This document shows, piece by piece, positions 1 through 5,363 of a stretch of 5,912 nucleotides of DNA. Both the position numbers and the translations under genes were made by a program. Within the stretch, counting starts at the first letter, position 1. Each line of letters begins with the position of its first letter. Under the pieces are notes generated by a model. The model saw only the letters and a program-made list of their open reading frames with translations, was not told the DNA's origin and did not search any database. The DNA comes from Candidatus Muproteobacteria bacterium RIFCSPHIGHO2_01_FULL_65_16 (lineage in GTDB: Bacteria > Pseudomonadota > Gammaproteobacteria > Acidiferrobacterales > Sulfurifustaceae): positions 1 to 5,912 of the forward strand of contig MFSY01000135.1 of NCBI GenBank assembly GCA_001785175.1, read 5' to 3'.

Positions 1-215
1 CTGCGCGCGACCCCTTCGGGGCGCTCTCCCAAAGCCCTGCGGGGCTCGGGTTTGCGCCATACGGGGACCCAAAAAAACCACACATCTCAGGTCCGTGCTC
101 CCGTTGCCCTTGGTGTTCGGCGAGCCCTTTGGGGGCACGATTCAAGCTGATAGCTGATCGCTGATAGCTTATTTCTCTCCGCGCCTCAGCGCCTCCGCGG
201 TGAAATCATCGTTTC
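1..215. repeat. Dispersed repeat, copy A (left-truncated by window edge)
   Basis: This gene-free stretch matches about 2610-3004 (copy B) in the same orientation. Positions 11-144 align with 2620-2751 at roughly nine identical bases in ten by eye, with a few small indels. Positions 145-215 then align with the two outer parts of 2752-3004. Shared landmarks, in order: CCCCTTCGGGGCGC (a small hairpin), GCGCCATACGGGG at 54-66, CCACACATCTCAGGT, a heptamer array at 145-169, and a tail ending GGTGAAATCATCGTTTC. Copy A lacks the 128-bp REP-like element found in copy B, so it serves as the empty site. The repeat continues upstream of the window. No credible protein is encoded. Its mobility mechanism is unknown, and I recall similar tails in many proteobacterial intergenic regions (memory only). 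Confidence 0.9.
145..169. repeat. Heptamer array (AGCTGAT), copy A
   Basis: Three consecutive 7-bp units read AGCTGAT, AGCTGAT, CGCTGAT, followed by a partial AGCT. The same unit occurs as two longer arrays in copy B (2752-2780 and 2916-2958), so unit number varies between copies. This suggests slippage or recombination within the array. Confidence 0.85.
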
Positions 216-261
216 TGCCTATAGGGCGCACCCGCTCGGTGGGACAACGGTCCTCCGGCCT

Positions 262-290
262 TTCCTTTCCCCCTGAAACAGGGTTAAAAT
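262..290 (+). promoter_or_regulatory. Candidate sigma70-type promoter for the rpsP operon
   Basis: TAAAAT at 285-290 matches five of six bases of the -10 consensus. It stands out as AT-rich in a very GC-rich region, about 70 bp upstream of rpsP. The best-spaced -35 is TTTCCT at 262-267 (17-bp spacer), which is a weak match. A perfect inverted repeat, CCCTG-AAA-CAGGG (271-283), lies in the spacer just before the -10 and could be an operator. Positions 291-361 would then be the leader, containing GAGG at 347-350 as the rpsP ribosome-binding site. Ribosomal operons often have their own promoter, but nothing here proves activity. Confidence 0.4.
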
Positions 291-361
291 CGCGCGCTTT
301 CCCGGCCGGCCCGGCCTGCCGCGGCCACCCGGGTTCATACAGAAACGAGGAAGATTAAAGA

Positions 362-607
362 ATGGTCACCATACGTCTGGCGCGCGGCGGCGCGAACAAG
401 CGGCCGTATTACCGCATCGTGGTCGCCGACCGGCGGCGCGCGCTCAACGGCAACTGCATCGAGCGCATCGGATTTTACAATCCCCTGGCGACGGACAAGG
501 AAGAGAAGCTGCGCGTGGACATGACGCGCGTGCAGTACTGGATCGGTAAGGGCGCGAAGCCGACCGACCGCGTGGCGCAACTGCTGAAGCAGGTGGCCCC
601 GGCCTGA
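362..607 (+). CDS. rpsP: 30S ribosomal protein S16
   Basis: S16 is a small basic protein that binds 16S rRNA in the body of the 30S subunit and is needed for its assembly. The 81-residue product is full length for the family (about 80-82 residues in gammaproteobacteria). It opens with the hallmark [20 protein letters not shown], continues with [11 protein letters not shown] and IERIGFYNP (about residues 20-41), and ends with the helical part [17 protein letters not shown] (about 60-76). The start is fixed by this N-terminus and by GAGG at 347-350, 11 bases upstream. It is the first gene of the rpsP-rimM-trmD-rplS operon, and the next start lies only 8 bases after its stop. In many gammaproteobacteria ffh lies just upstream. 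Here a dispersed repeat fills the space up to the window edge, so ffh is either further left or elsewhere. Confidence 0.99.
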   Translation: MVTIRLARGGANKRPYYRIVVADRRRALNGNCIERIGFYNPLATDKEEKLRVDMTRVQYWIGKGAKPTDRVAQLLKQVAPA

Positions 608-615
608 AGCACGGC

Positions 616-1131
616 ATGACCAATCCGTCGGCCGACGGTTTGGTGACGGTGGGCCGGATCGTCGGCCTGTTCGGCGTAAGCGGCTGGGTCAAGGTCCATT
701 CCCACACACGCCCGCGCGCGGCGATCCTGAAATACAATCCCTGGCGGCTGCGGCTCAAGGACGGCTGGAAGGAAGTCGCGCTGCGCGACGGCCGGATGCA
801 GGGCAAGGGCGTCGTCGCGTCGCTCGCCGGCTGCGACGACCGGGAAACGGCGCGCGGCCTGATCGGCGTGGACATCGCGCTTGCGATCGCGCAACTGCCG
901 CAGCCCGGGCGCGGCGAATTTTACTGGGCCCAGCTCGAGGGCCTCGAGGTGGTGAACCGCGCGGGCGCGACGCTCGGGCGGGTGAGCCACCTGTTCGAGA
1001 CCGGGGCGAACGACGTGCTGGTGGTGCGGAACGGGCGCGAGCGCCTGATTCCGTACACCGCGCCCGTGATCGAGGGCGTGGATCTGGAGGCGGGCGTGAT
1101 CCGGGTGGACTGGGAGGACGATGAGACTTGA
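616..1131 (+). CDS. rimM: Ribosome maturation factor RimM (16S rRNA processing)
   Basis: RimM binds S19 and the 30S head during late assembly and supports 16S rRNA processing. The 171-residue product has the usual two domains. The N-terminal beta-barrel carries [15 protein letters not shown] at about residues 13-27. The C-terminal PRC-barrel (about 100-168) shows [30 protein letters not shown] and LIPY (144-147). Length and both signatures fit an intact protein. The start lies 8 bases after the rpsP stop and has no good Shine-Dalgarno sequence (only GAAG at 606-609), so translation is probably coupled to rpsP. The 3' end overlaps trmD by 11 bp. In E. coli, RimM and TrmD are made at much lower levels than S16 and L19 from the shared mRNA. 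The weak initiation context here would fit the same arrangement, which is an inference. Confidence 0.98.
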   Translation: MTNPSADGLVTVGRIVGLFGVSGWVKVHSHTRPRAAILKYNPWRLRLKDGWKEVALRDGRMQGKGVVASLAGCDDRETARGLIGVDIALAIAQLPQPGRGEFYWAQLEGLEVVNRAGATLGRVSHLFETGANDVLVVRNGRERLIPYTAPVIEGVDLEAGVIRVDWEDDET

Positions 1132-1876
1132 CGTCATCAGCATCTTCCCGCGGATGTTCGACGCCGTCACCGATTACGGCGTCACCGGGAGGGCGGTCAA
1201 GAACGGCCTCCTGACGCTGCGGGCGTGGAACCCGCGCGATTTCACGGACGACAGGCACCGCACGGTGGACGACCGCCCCTACGGCGGCGGCCCCGGGATG
1301 GTGTTGCTGGCCGAGCCGCTGGCGCGCGCCATCGGCGCGGCGCGCGCGGAGCAGACGACCGGGGCGCGCGTGATCTATCTCACGCCCCAGGGGCGGAGGC
1401 TCGATCACGCGGCGGTGCGCGAATTCGCCGCCCGCCCGGGGATGATCCTGCTCGCCGGCCGCTACGAGGGCGTGGATGAGCGCCTGCTCGAGACCGAGGT
1501 GGACGAGGAGTGGTCCATCGGCGACTACGTTCTCTCGGGCGGGGAGCTGGCGGCCATGGTGCTGGTGGACGCGATCGCGCGCCAACTGCCCGGGGCGCTG
1601 GGGGACGAGGATTCGGCGGCGCAGGATTCCTTCGCCCAGGGCCTGCTCGATTACGAGCATTACACGCGCCCCGAGGTCTACGCCGGGCGCGGGGTGCCGG
1701 AGGTGTTGCTGTCCGGCGATCACGAGCGCATCCGCCGCTGGCGGCTCAAGCGCTCGCTCGGGCGCACCTGGCGGCGCCGGCCGGACCTGCTGGCGAAACT
1801 GGATTTGACGGACGAGCAGCGCGCGCTGCTCGAAGAATTTAAGAAAGAATCGGAAACCGCGGATGAACGCGGATAG
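1121..1876 (+). CDS. trmD: tRNA (guanine-37-N1)-methyltransferase TrmD
   Basis: TrmD uses S-adenosylmethionine to methylate G37, 3' of the anticodon, in tRNAs reading CUN, CCN and CGG, which prevents +1 frameshifting. It is a dimeric SPOUT-class enzyme with a trefoil knot. The 251 residues include [14 protein letters not shown] (18-31), [15 protein letters not shown] (46-60), and the knot and SAM-site segments [10 protein letters not shown] (86-95), GRYEGVDER (113-121) and [11 protein letters not shown] (132-142). Asp169 in AQDSF and Arg154 occupy the positions of the catalytic Asp169 and Arg154 of E. coli TrmD. The start codon overlaps the end of rimM. An in-frame stop at 1097-1099 leaves this as the only ATG, and family alignment supports it. 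GGAGG (1113-1117) is unusually close, only 3 bases before the ATG. The last seven residues (ETADERG) are encoded by one arm of an inverted repeat, so the tail is repeat-derived. Confidence 0.99.
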   Translation: MRLDVISIFPRMFDAVTDYGVTGRAVKNGLLTLRAWNPRDFTDDRHRTVDDRPYGGGPGMVLLAEPLARAIGAARAEQTTGARVIYLTPQGRRLDHAAVREFAARPGMILLAGRYEGVDERLLETEVDEEWSIGDYVLSGGELAAMVLVDAIARQLPGALGDEDSAAQDSFAQGLLDYEHYTRPEVYAGRGVPEVLLSGDHERIRRWRLKRSLGRTWRRRPDLLAKLDLTDEQRALLEEFKKESETADERG

Positions 1877-1930
1877 GGGCTGAAGGCTTGAATCGCAGGG
1901 TCTTTTAGTTATCCGCGTTCATCTGCGGTT
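1855..1930 (+). repeat. 21-bp inverted repeat over the trmD stop and the trmD-rplS gap
   Basis: Positions 1855-1875 and 1910-1930 are reverse complements over 21 bases with a single difference. In RNA that position is a G-U pair (G1861 with U1924), so the stem would be uninterrupted. The loop is 34 bases (1876-1909). The left arm encodes the trmD C-terminus up to the first two bases of its stop codon. The right arm ends 15 bases before the rplS ribosome-binding site. There is no T-tract after the right arm, so it is not an intrinsic terminator. Possible roles are protection of the rplS mRNA end, a processing site between trmD and rplS, or simply a dispersed repeat tolerated here. I recall the core CCGCGTTCATCTGCGGTT as common in bacterial intergenic DNA (memory only). 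Confidence 0.9.
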
Positions 1931-1961
1931 GATATTCTTTAAAGTAAGAGAGGCTAGACCA

Positions 1962-2309
1962 ATGAGCAAGATCATGCAGGAACTGGAAACACGCCAGATG
2001 GCGGACAAGAAGATCCCGGCGTTCGTGCCCGGCGACACCGTCGCGGTGCACGTCAAGGTGCAGGAAGGCGAGCGCGAGCGCCTGCAGGCGTTCGAGGGCA
2101 TGGTGATCGCGCGTCGCAACCGTGGCTACAATTCGTCCTTCACCGTGCGCAAGGTCTCCTACGGCGAGGGCGTGGAGCGTGTGTTCCCGCTCTACAGCTC
2201 CGCCATCGCCAAGATCGAGCTCAAGCGCAAGGGCGACGTGCGCCGCGCCAAGCTCTTCTATCTGCGCGCGCTCGAAGGCAAGGCCGCGCGCATACGCGAA
2301 AAGGTCTAA
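1962..2309 (+). CDS. rplS: 50S ribosomal protein L19
   Basis: L19 sits at the 30S-50S interface of the large subunit and contributes to inter-subunit bridges. The 115-residue product matches the family length. It carries the L19 signatures [18 protein letters not shown] (about 19-36), [16 protein letters not shown] (about 40-55), [21 protein letters not shown] (about 58-78, two parts of one conserved block) and [15 protein letters not shown] (about 87-101). The start at 1962 was chosen because MSKIMQELE aligns with the family N-terminus and AAGAGAGG (1946-1953) lies 8 bases upstream. An in-frame ATG at 1929 would add 11 residues without family support. This is the last gene of the operon, followed within 20 bases by a strong terminator. 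The separate good ribosome-binding site fits high L19 output independent of TrmD. Confidence 0.99.
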   Translation: MSKIMQELETRQMADKKIPAFVPGDTVAVHVKVQEGERERLQAFEGMVIARRNRGYNSSFTVRKVSYGEGVERVFPLYSSAIAKIELKRKGDVRRAKLFYLRALEGKAARIREKV

Positions 2310-2328
2310 CGGCGTTTATCCGGACGCG

Positions 2329-2367
2329 AAAACGGCCGGCTGGGTGACCCCGCCGGCCGTTTTTTTT
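2329..2367 (+). terminator. Intrinsic terminator of the rpsP-rplS operon
   Basis: A perfect 10-bp GC-rich stem, AACGGCCGGC (2331-2340) with GCCGGCCGTT (2352-2361), is followed by eight consecutive T (2360-2367). Two A bases before the stem (2329-2330) can pair into the T-tract. The apical part GGG-TGA-CCC (2342-2350) can extend the stem. It starts 20 bases after the rplS stop, as expected for rho-independent termination. Confidence 0.95.
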
Positions 2368-2418
2368 GGCCTCTTTATAAAAAAACGAGCGGGCTACTCA
2401 GCGCTCAGTTCGGGTCGA

Positions 2419-2633
2419 GCCGCCCTTCAGGCGGCGTGTTACTTGTGGGTGGCTGACCCACGGCAGGTGACTTTTCTTTGCGCGGCCAAAGAAAAGTCAC
2501 CAAAAGAAAGGCCGCCCCGGATGGCGCAACCCAACCCTGCGCTCCTCAGGCTTTGGGGCCCGCGCTGATCTTACGAGGCATCCTGCCTCGAAGATCAGGC
2601 GCGGACATCCTGTCCGCGCCCCCTTCGGGGCGC
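2419..2633. repeat. Cluster of six hairpins in the rplS to TPR-gene intergenic island
   Basis: Within 215 bases there are six inverted repeats: GCCGCC/GGCGGC (2419-2435), GTGGGT/ACCCAC (2445-2461), a perfect 15-bp pair (2466-2501), a long bulged stem (2561-2603), the 10-bp pair GGCGCGGACA/TGTCCGCGCC with loop TCC (2598-2620), and GCGCCCC/GGGGCGC with loop CTTC (2616-2633). The last three share bases, so neighbouring folds are mutually exclusive. The final hairpin also exists at the start of copy A, so part of this cluster belongs to the dispersed repeat. ORFs crossing it have repeat-like, low-complexity translations and I regard them as non-coding. No T-tract follows any of these stems. Confidence 0.75.
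2466..2501. repeat. Perfect 15-bp inverted repeat with 6-base loop
   Basis: GGTGACTTTTCTTTG (2466-2480) and its exact reverse complement CAAAGAAAAGTCACC (2487-2501) enclose the loop CGCGGC. A related purine stretch, AAAAGAAAG (2502-2510), follows directly. AT-rich arms in a GC-rich background mark it as foreign to the local composition. I recall closely similar sequences producing spurious 'hypothetical proteins' in several proteobacterial genomes. That is memory, not shown here. Confidence 0.9.
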
Positions 2634-2751
2634 TCTCCCAAAGCCTTGCGGTGCTCGGGTTTGCGCCATACGGGGATCCCAAGAAAACCACACATCTCAG
2701 GTCTGAGCTTCCGTTGCCTTTGGTGTTCCGAAGCCCTTGGGGCACGGTTCA

Positions 2752-2780
2752 AGCTGATAGCTGATTGCTGATAGCTGATA
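2752..2780. repeat. Heptamer array left of the REP-like element
   Basis: Four 7-bp units (AGCTGAT, AGCTGAT, TGCTGAT, AGCTGAT) plus one A run directly into the left end of the insert at 2781. They correspond to the array at 145-169 in copy A. Confidence 0.85.
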
Positions 2781-2908
2781 GTGGTAGGTTGGGGTGAGCG
2801 TCGCGAACCCCAACGTAACACAGCCTGTGCCATCTCGATTACTTTTCGTATGTGCACGTGCCTGCCGCCATTTTGTTGGGGTTCATTTCATTCACCCCAA
2901 CCTACCAC
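2781..2908. mobile_element. REP/BIME-like element (two inverted REP hairpins, non-autonomous)
   Basis: The ends are inverted repeats of 34 bp (2781-2814 and 2875-2908). The outer 17 bases (GTGGTAGGTTGGGGTGA) and inner 10 bases are perfect, separated by 7 differing bases. Each end is itself a hairpin: GTTGGGGT (2788-2795) pairs with ACCCCAAC (2807-2814), and the mirror image is GTTGGGGT (2875-2882) with ACCCCAAC (2894-2901). A GTAG tetranucleotide precedes the hairpin (2784-2787), with its complement CTAC at 2902-2905. GTAG/GGAG plus a hairpin is the known hallmark of REP sequences mobilised by REP-associated tyrosine (Y1, IS200-like) transposases, and an inverted pair is a BIME. The 60-base centre encodes nothing recognisable. 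No target duplication is visible, as expected for this class. The transposase is not in the window. Alternatively it could be a MITE of another family. Confidence 0.85.
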
Positions 2909-2915
2909 GCTCAAT

Positions 2916-2958
2916 AGCTGATAGCTGATAGCTGATTGATCGCTGACCGCTGATAGCT
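2916..2958. repeat. Heptamer array right of the REP-like element
   Basis: Units AGCTGAT, AGCTGAT, AGCTGAT, then TGAT, CGCTGAC, CGCTGAT and partial AGCT. Together with 2752-2780 this makes about nine units in copy B against about three in copy A. The array therefore expanded before or after the REP-like element landed in it. Confidence 0.85.
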
Positions 2959-3004
2959 TATTTCTCTCCGCGCCTCCGCGTCTCTGCGGTGAAATCATCG
3001 TTTC

Positions 3005-3132
3005 AGCCCAAGGTCGCGCCATACGGGGGTCCAAAAGCCCGCTTTAAATTCAACAGTGCCTTTTCGGCGCCGTGGCCGGCCCGCCGCCGATCGGTTAAGC
3101 TCTCCGGAAACGTGCCTTCCGAAGCGCCACTG
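3005..3132 (+). other. Leader region of the TPR-ogt-xerD operon
   Basis: This stretch lies between the end of the dispersed repeat and the chosen start at 3133. It contains a third, shorter copy of the motif GCGCCATACGGGG (3016-3028; also at 54-66 and 2663-2675), so repeat-related sequence reaches in. It must hold the promoter of the downstream operon because a terminator closes the previous one, or else the promoter lies in the repeat. The only -10-like hint is TAAGCT (3095-3100), with no acceptable -35. No clear Shine-Dalgarno sequence precedes 3133. Confidence 0.4.
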
Positions 3133-4917
3133 ATGAAAATCCATCCCCCCCGCCGGCGCCGCCGATTCCCCACAACCGCGGTTTTTCTCTGCGTTCTCTC
3201 CGTTTTCTGCGGCGCGCAGGCGTTCGCCGACGATCCCAAACGTATCGAGGCGCTGGTGAAGGGCGGCGCGCCGCACCTGGCGCTCAGCCTGCTCGAGCGC
3301 GGGCAGCCGCCGCCGGAGCAGCGGCAGGCGTGGCTGGAGTGGGAGCGCCAGCGCCTCGGCGTGCTGGCCGCGCTGCACGACTGGGACGGCGTCGCGCGGC
3401 GCGTGGACCAGATGCCGCCGGACCTGCCGGTTGAATTCCGCCGCTTCGCGCTGCTCGAGGCGGCGCAGGCGCGCCTCGCCGCCGCCGACGCCGCCGGCGC
3501 GCGCGCCTACCTGCGGCGCCTGATCTGGCGCGAGCATGGCTCGGCGCGCGAGCTCGCGCGCTGGCGCCGGCTAGTGATCCGCAGCTATCTCCAGGAAGAC
3601 AACTTGGCCGACGCGCAAAGCGCGTTGTTGCGCTACCAGCAGGACTACGACGCCCGGGACGAGGTGTGGCAGATTTTGCACGCCGAGATCCTGCTGCGGG
3701 CGGATAAACCCAAGGCCGCGTTCGAGATGCTCGCCGGCGCCCAGTCGCACGAGGCGCGGCTGCTGCGCGCGCTCGCGGCGCTGCGCGCCGGGTCGCAGCG
3801 GCCGCACGAGGTGATGGCGCAGGCCGAGCGCCTGGCGCTGGAATTGCGGAGCAAGCCGGCCTTGCAGCGGCAGGCGCGGCTGCTCCAGGCCGAGGCCGCG
3901 GCGCGGGCGCAGAGTCTCTCGGGGCGGGTGCTGGCGCTGGAGCAGGCGCTGGCTCTGCCCGAGGCTCCGGTGCCGGACCGTCTGTTCGCCGCGCGCGCGG
4001 ACGATCTGTGGTCCGCCTATGACCTGCTGGCCGAGGCCATCGGCGGCGCGCTGCGCCTTCCGGCCGGAAACGACCAGGCGTGGTCCGCCAAGGCCGGTTC
4101 CTACGCCCGTCAGGACCGGCATTACGCGCGCGCGCTCCACGCCTACCTGACGATCCGGGGACGCGAGGAGCCGGCGCGTCTTACGGCGCACCAGGAGCTC
4201 GCCGACAGCCTGCTGCAGGACGGGGGCGGCGAGGCGCTGCAGGCGTTGTACACGAAATCGGCGCGCTACCCGTCGCTGTACGCCATCCCCGACGCCGTGC
4301 GTTACCGCCTGGCCGACAAGGCGCTCAAGGATTTCAACATCCAGCTCGCGGCCGGCCTGGTGAAAGACCTGGCCACGCCGCCGCCCGGGGAGGACGCGGG
4401 GGCGTGGGCGCTGCGGCGCGCGCGGGCGCTCGTCTACGCCGGCGATCTTTCCTCCGCGCTGGCGCTGTTGCGCGTGATCCTCGACGGCGAGCGCAAGGTT
4501 GACGCCGACCTGGGCGGGCGCGTCCTGCAGGTGCTGTTCGACCTGCAGGCGGTGGGCCGGCACGACGACGCCGTGGCGCTGCTGGAAGCGCTGTTCAAAC
4601 AGGTGGACAATGAGCGCATGCGGCGCGAGATCCTCTACTGGCAGGCGGAGTCGCGGGCCGCCGCCGGGCGGCAGCTCGAGGCTGCGGAGCTGTATCTGCG
4701 CTCCGCGACCTATCCGGACGTGACCGGCGACGACCTCTGGGGGCAGAGCGCGCGCTTTTACGCCGCCGAGGCGCTCGGCAAGGCCGGGCTCGTGCCCGAT
4801 GCGCGCAATGTCTATCTCAGGCTCCTGCGGTCAACCGCCGATCCCAAGCGGCGCGCGCTGATCGAACGCAACATGCAGCAGCTATGGCTGGCCGAAAAGG
4901 AAACGACTACGCGGTGA
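3133..4917 (+). CDS. Secreted TPR-like helical-repeat protein of unknown function
   Basis: From ATG 3133 the product has 594 residues. It begins with a signal peptide: basic MKIHPPRRRRRF, hydrophobic TTAVFLCVLSVFCGAQ, then AFA before DD, giving likely signal peptidase I cleavage after residue 32. There is no lipobox, so it should be periplasmic or exported. The rest is Ala/Leu/Arg-rich helical hairpins of TPR type, clearest at about residues 146-172, 177-203 (AEILLRADKPKAAFEML), 429-450 (ALVYAGDLSSALALL), 499-526 (AESRAAAGRQLEAAELYL) and 538-567. No catalytic domain is visible. The reading frame is open back to 2989, but those 48 residues lie partly in repeat DNA and would bury the signal peptide. 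The 3' end overlaps ogt by 34 bp. TPR proteins usually scaffold complexes, so a role in envelope assembly is conceivable but not shown. I do not recognise a named family. Confidence 0.82.
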   Translation: MKIHPPRRRRRFPTTAVFLCVLSVFCGAQAFADDPKRIEALVKGGAPHLALSLLERGQPPPEQRQAWLEWERQRLGVLAALHDWDGVARRVDQMPPDLPVEFRRFALLEAAQARLAAADAAGARAYLRRLIWREHGSARELARWRRLVIRSYLQEDNLADAQSALLRYQQDYDARDEVWQILHAEILLRADKPKAAFEMLAGAQSHEARLLRALAALRAGSQRPHEVMAQAERLALELRSKPALQRQARLLQAEAAARAQSLSGRVLALEQALALPEAPVPDRLFAARADDLWSAYDLLAEAIGGALRLPAGNDQAWSAKAGSYARQDRHYARALHAYLTIRGREEPARLTAHQELADSLLQDGGGEALQALYTKSARYPSLYAIPDAVRYRLADKALKDFNIQLAAGLVKDLATPPPGEDAGAWALRRARALVYAGDLSSALALLRVILDGERKVDADLGGRVLQVLFDLQAVGRHDDAVALLEALFKQVDNERMRREILYWQAESRAAAGRQLEAAELYLRSATYPDVTGDDLWGQSARFYAAEALGKAGLVPDARNVYLRLLRSTADPKRRALIERNMQQLWLAEKETTTR

Positions 4918-5363
4918 TCGCGGCCCCGATCGGGCGGCTCGGCGTCACGATCCGGGACGGCCGACTCGTGGACATCGCGTTTCTGGGCGCCCGCGTGCGC
5001 CCGCGTGCGCCCGCGACCGGCCGCGGCCGGCGCGTCTGTAACCGGATCAACGCCTATTTCTCGAATCCGCGGATTACCTTCGATCTGCCGTTGGACCTCG
5101 GCGGCACGCCGTACCAGCGGCGCGTGTGGCGCGCGCTGCGTCGGATCCCGCCGGGCGCGGCCCTGAGCTACGGCGCGCTCGCGCGCCGGCTGCGTTCCTC
5201 GCCGCGCGCCGTGGGCGGCGCCTGCCGCGCCAACCCCGTGCCCATCGTCGTGCCGTGCCATCGCGTGGTGGCCGCGACCGGGATCGGCGGTTTCATGGGC
5301 CGGCGCGCGGGACCGGCGCTGCGCCGCAAGCAGTGGCTGCTGGAACATGAGCGGACGCGCTGA
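4884..5363 (+). CDS. ogt: Methylated-DNA-[protein]-cysteine S-methyltransferase (Ogt/MGMT type)
   Basis: This suicide enzyme removes O6-alkyl groups from guanine (and O4-alkyl from thymine) in DNA by transferring them to its own cysteine. The 159 residues contain the diagnostic PCHRV (124-128) with acceptor Cys125. The preceding helix-turn-helix, SYGALARRLRSSPRAVGGA (95-113), holds the conserved Arg109 (arginine finger, RAVG). ANPVPIV (116-122) has the conserved Asn, and the C-terminus WLLEHE (151-156) is typical. The usual GYxGG loop reads GGFMGRRAG, which I believe occurs in a proteobacterial subgroup. The N-terminal half is short and degenerate, as in Ogt without an Ada domain. ATG 4884 overlaps the TPR gene by 34 bp. 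A GTG at 4914 preceded by AAAAGGAAA (4895-4903) would overlap by only 4 bp and is an alternative start that loses 10 residues. The 3' end overlaps xerD by 17 bp. Confidence 0.95.
   Translation: MAGRKGNDYAVIAAPIGRLGVTIRDGRLVDIAFLGARVRPRAPATGRGRRVCNRINAYFSNPRITFDLPLDLGGTPYQRRVWRALRRIPPGAALSYGALARRLRSSPRAVGGACRANPVPIVVPCHRVVAATGIGGFMGRRAGPALRRKQWLLEHERTR
4987..5015 (+). repeat. 10-bp tandem repeat inside ogt
   Basis: The unit GCGCCCGCGT is present 2.9 times in perfect tandem, encoding about residues 35-44 (GARVRPRAPA) in the variable linker between the N-terminal sheet and the helix before the DNA-binding domain. Ten is not a multiple of three, so gain or loss of one unit would shift the frame upstream of Cys125. 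Confidence 0.85.

Larger units (their letters stand above)
2610..3004. repeat. Dispersed repeat, copy B, interrupted by a REP-like element
   Basis: This is the second copy of the repeat at 1-215, in direct orientation. The left part (2620-2751) matches 11-144. The right tail (about 2941-3004) matches about 152-215, including TTATTTCTCTCCGCGCCT and the shared end GGTGAAATCATCGTTTC. Between them lie expanded heptamer arrays and a 128-bp insert (2781-2908) missing from copy A. The two copies flank the complete rpsP-rplS operon. No coding function is apparent. Confidence 0.88.

Noticed and set aside
335..1723. Long minus-strand frames opposite rpsP, rimM and trmD
   Set aside because: These are shadows caused by GC-rich codon bias. 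The plus-strand genes are unambiguous family members in the same space.
1855..1930. Intrinsic terminator between trmD and rplS
   Set aside because: There is no T-tract after the right arm, and termination here would cut off L19.
1929..1957. Possible internal promoter for rplS (TTGATA at 1929-1934)
   Set aside because: No acceptable -10 lies at the right spacing that would leave room for the ribosome-binding site before 1962.
2419..2633. CRISPR array or riboswitch in the hairpin cluster
   Set aside because: There are no regularly spaced identical repeats with unique spacers, and no riboswitch core I recognise. The structures look like dispersed repeat hairpins.
2122..2857. Several open frames on both strands across the intergenic island (such as 2122-2568, 2478-2771 and 2546-2857 on the minus strand)
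   Set aside because: They lie across rplS in the wrong frame or across hairpins and dispersed repeats. Their translations are Arg/Pro/Ser-rich with no domain, and no ribosome-binding site fits.
3133..3168. Twin-arginine signal on the TPR protein (run of Arg followed by Phe)
   Set aside because: The Arg run lacks the flanking consensus and the following segment is strongly hydrophobic, which fits ordinary Sec export better.
3571..4563. 330-codon minus-strand frame opposite the TPR gene
   Set aside because: Its translation is Arg/Gln/Leu-rich without motifs. The plus-strand frame has a signal peptide, repeat structure and operon overlap.
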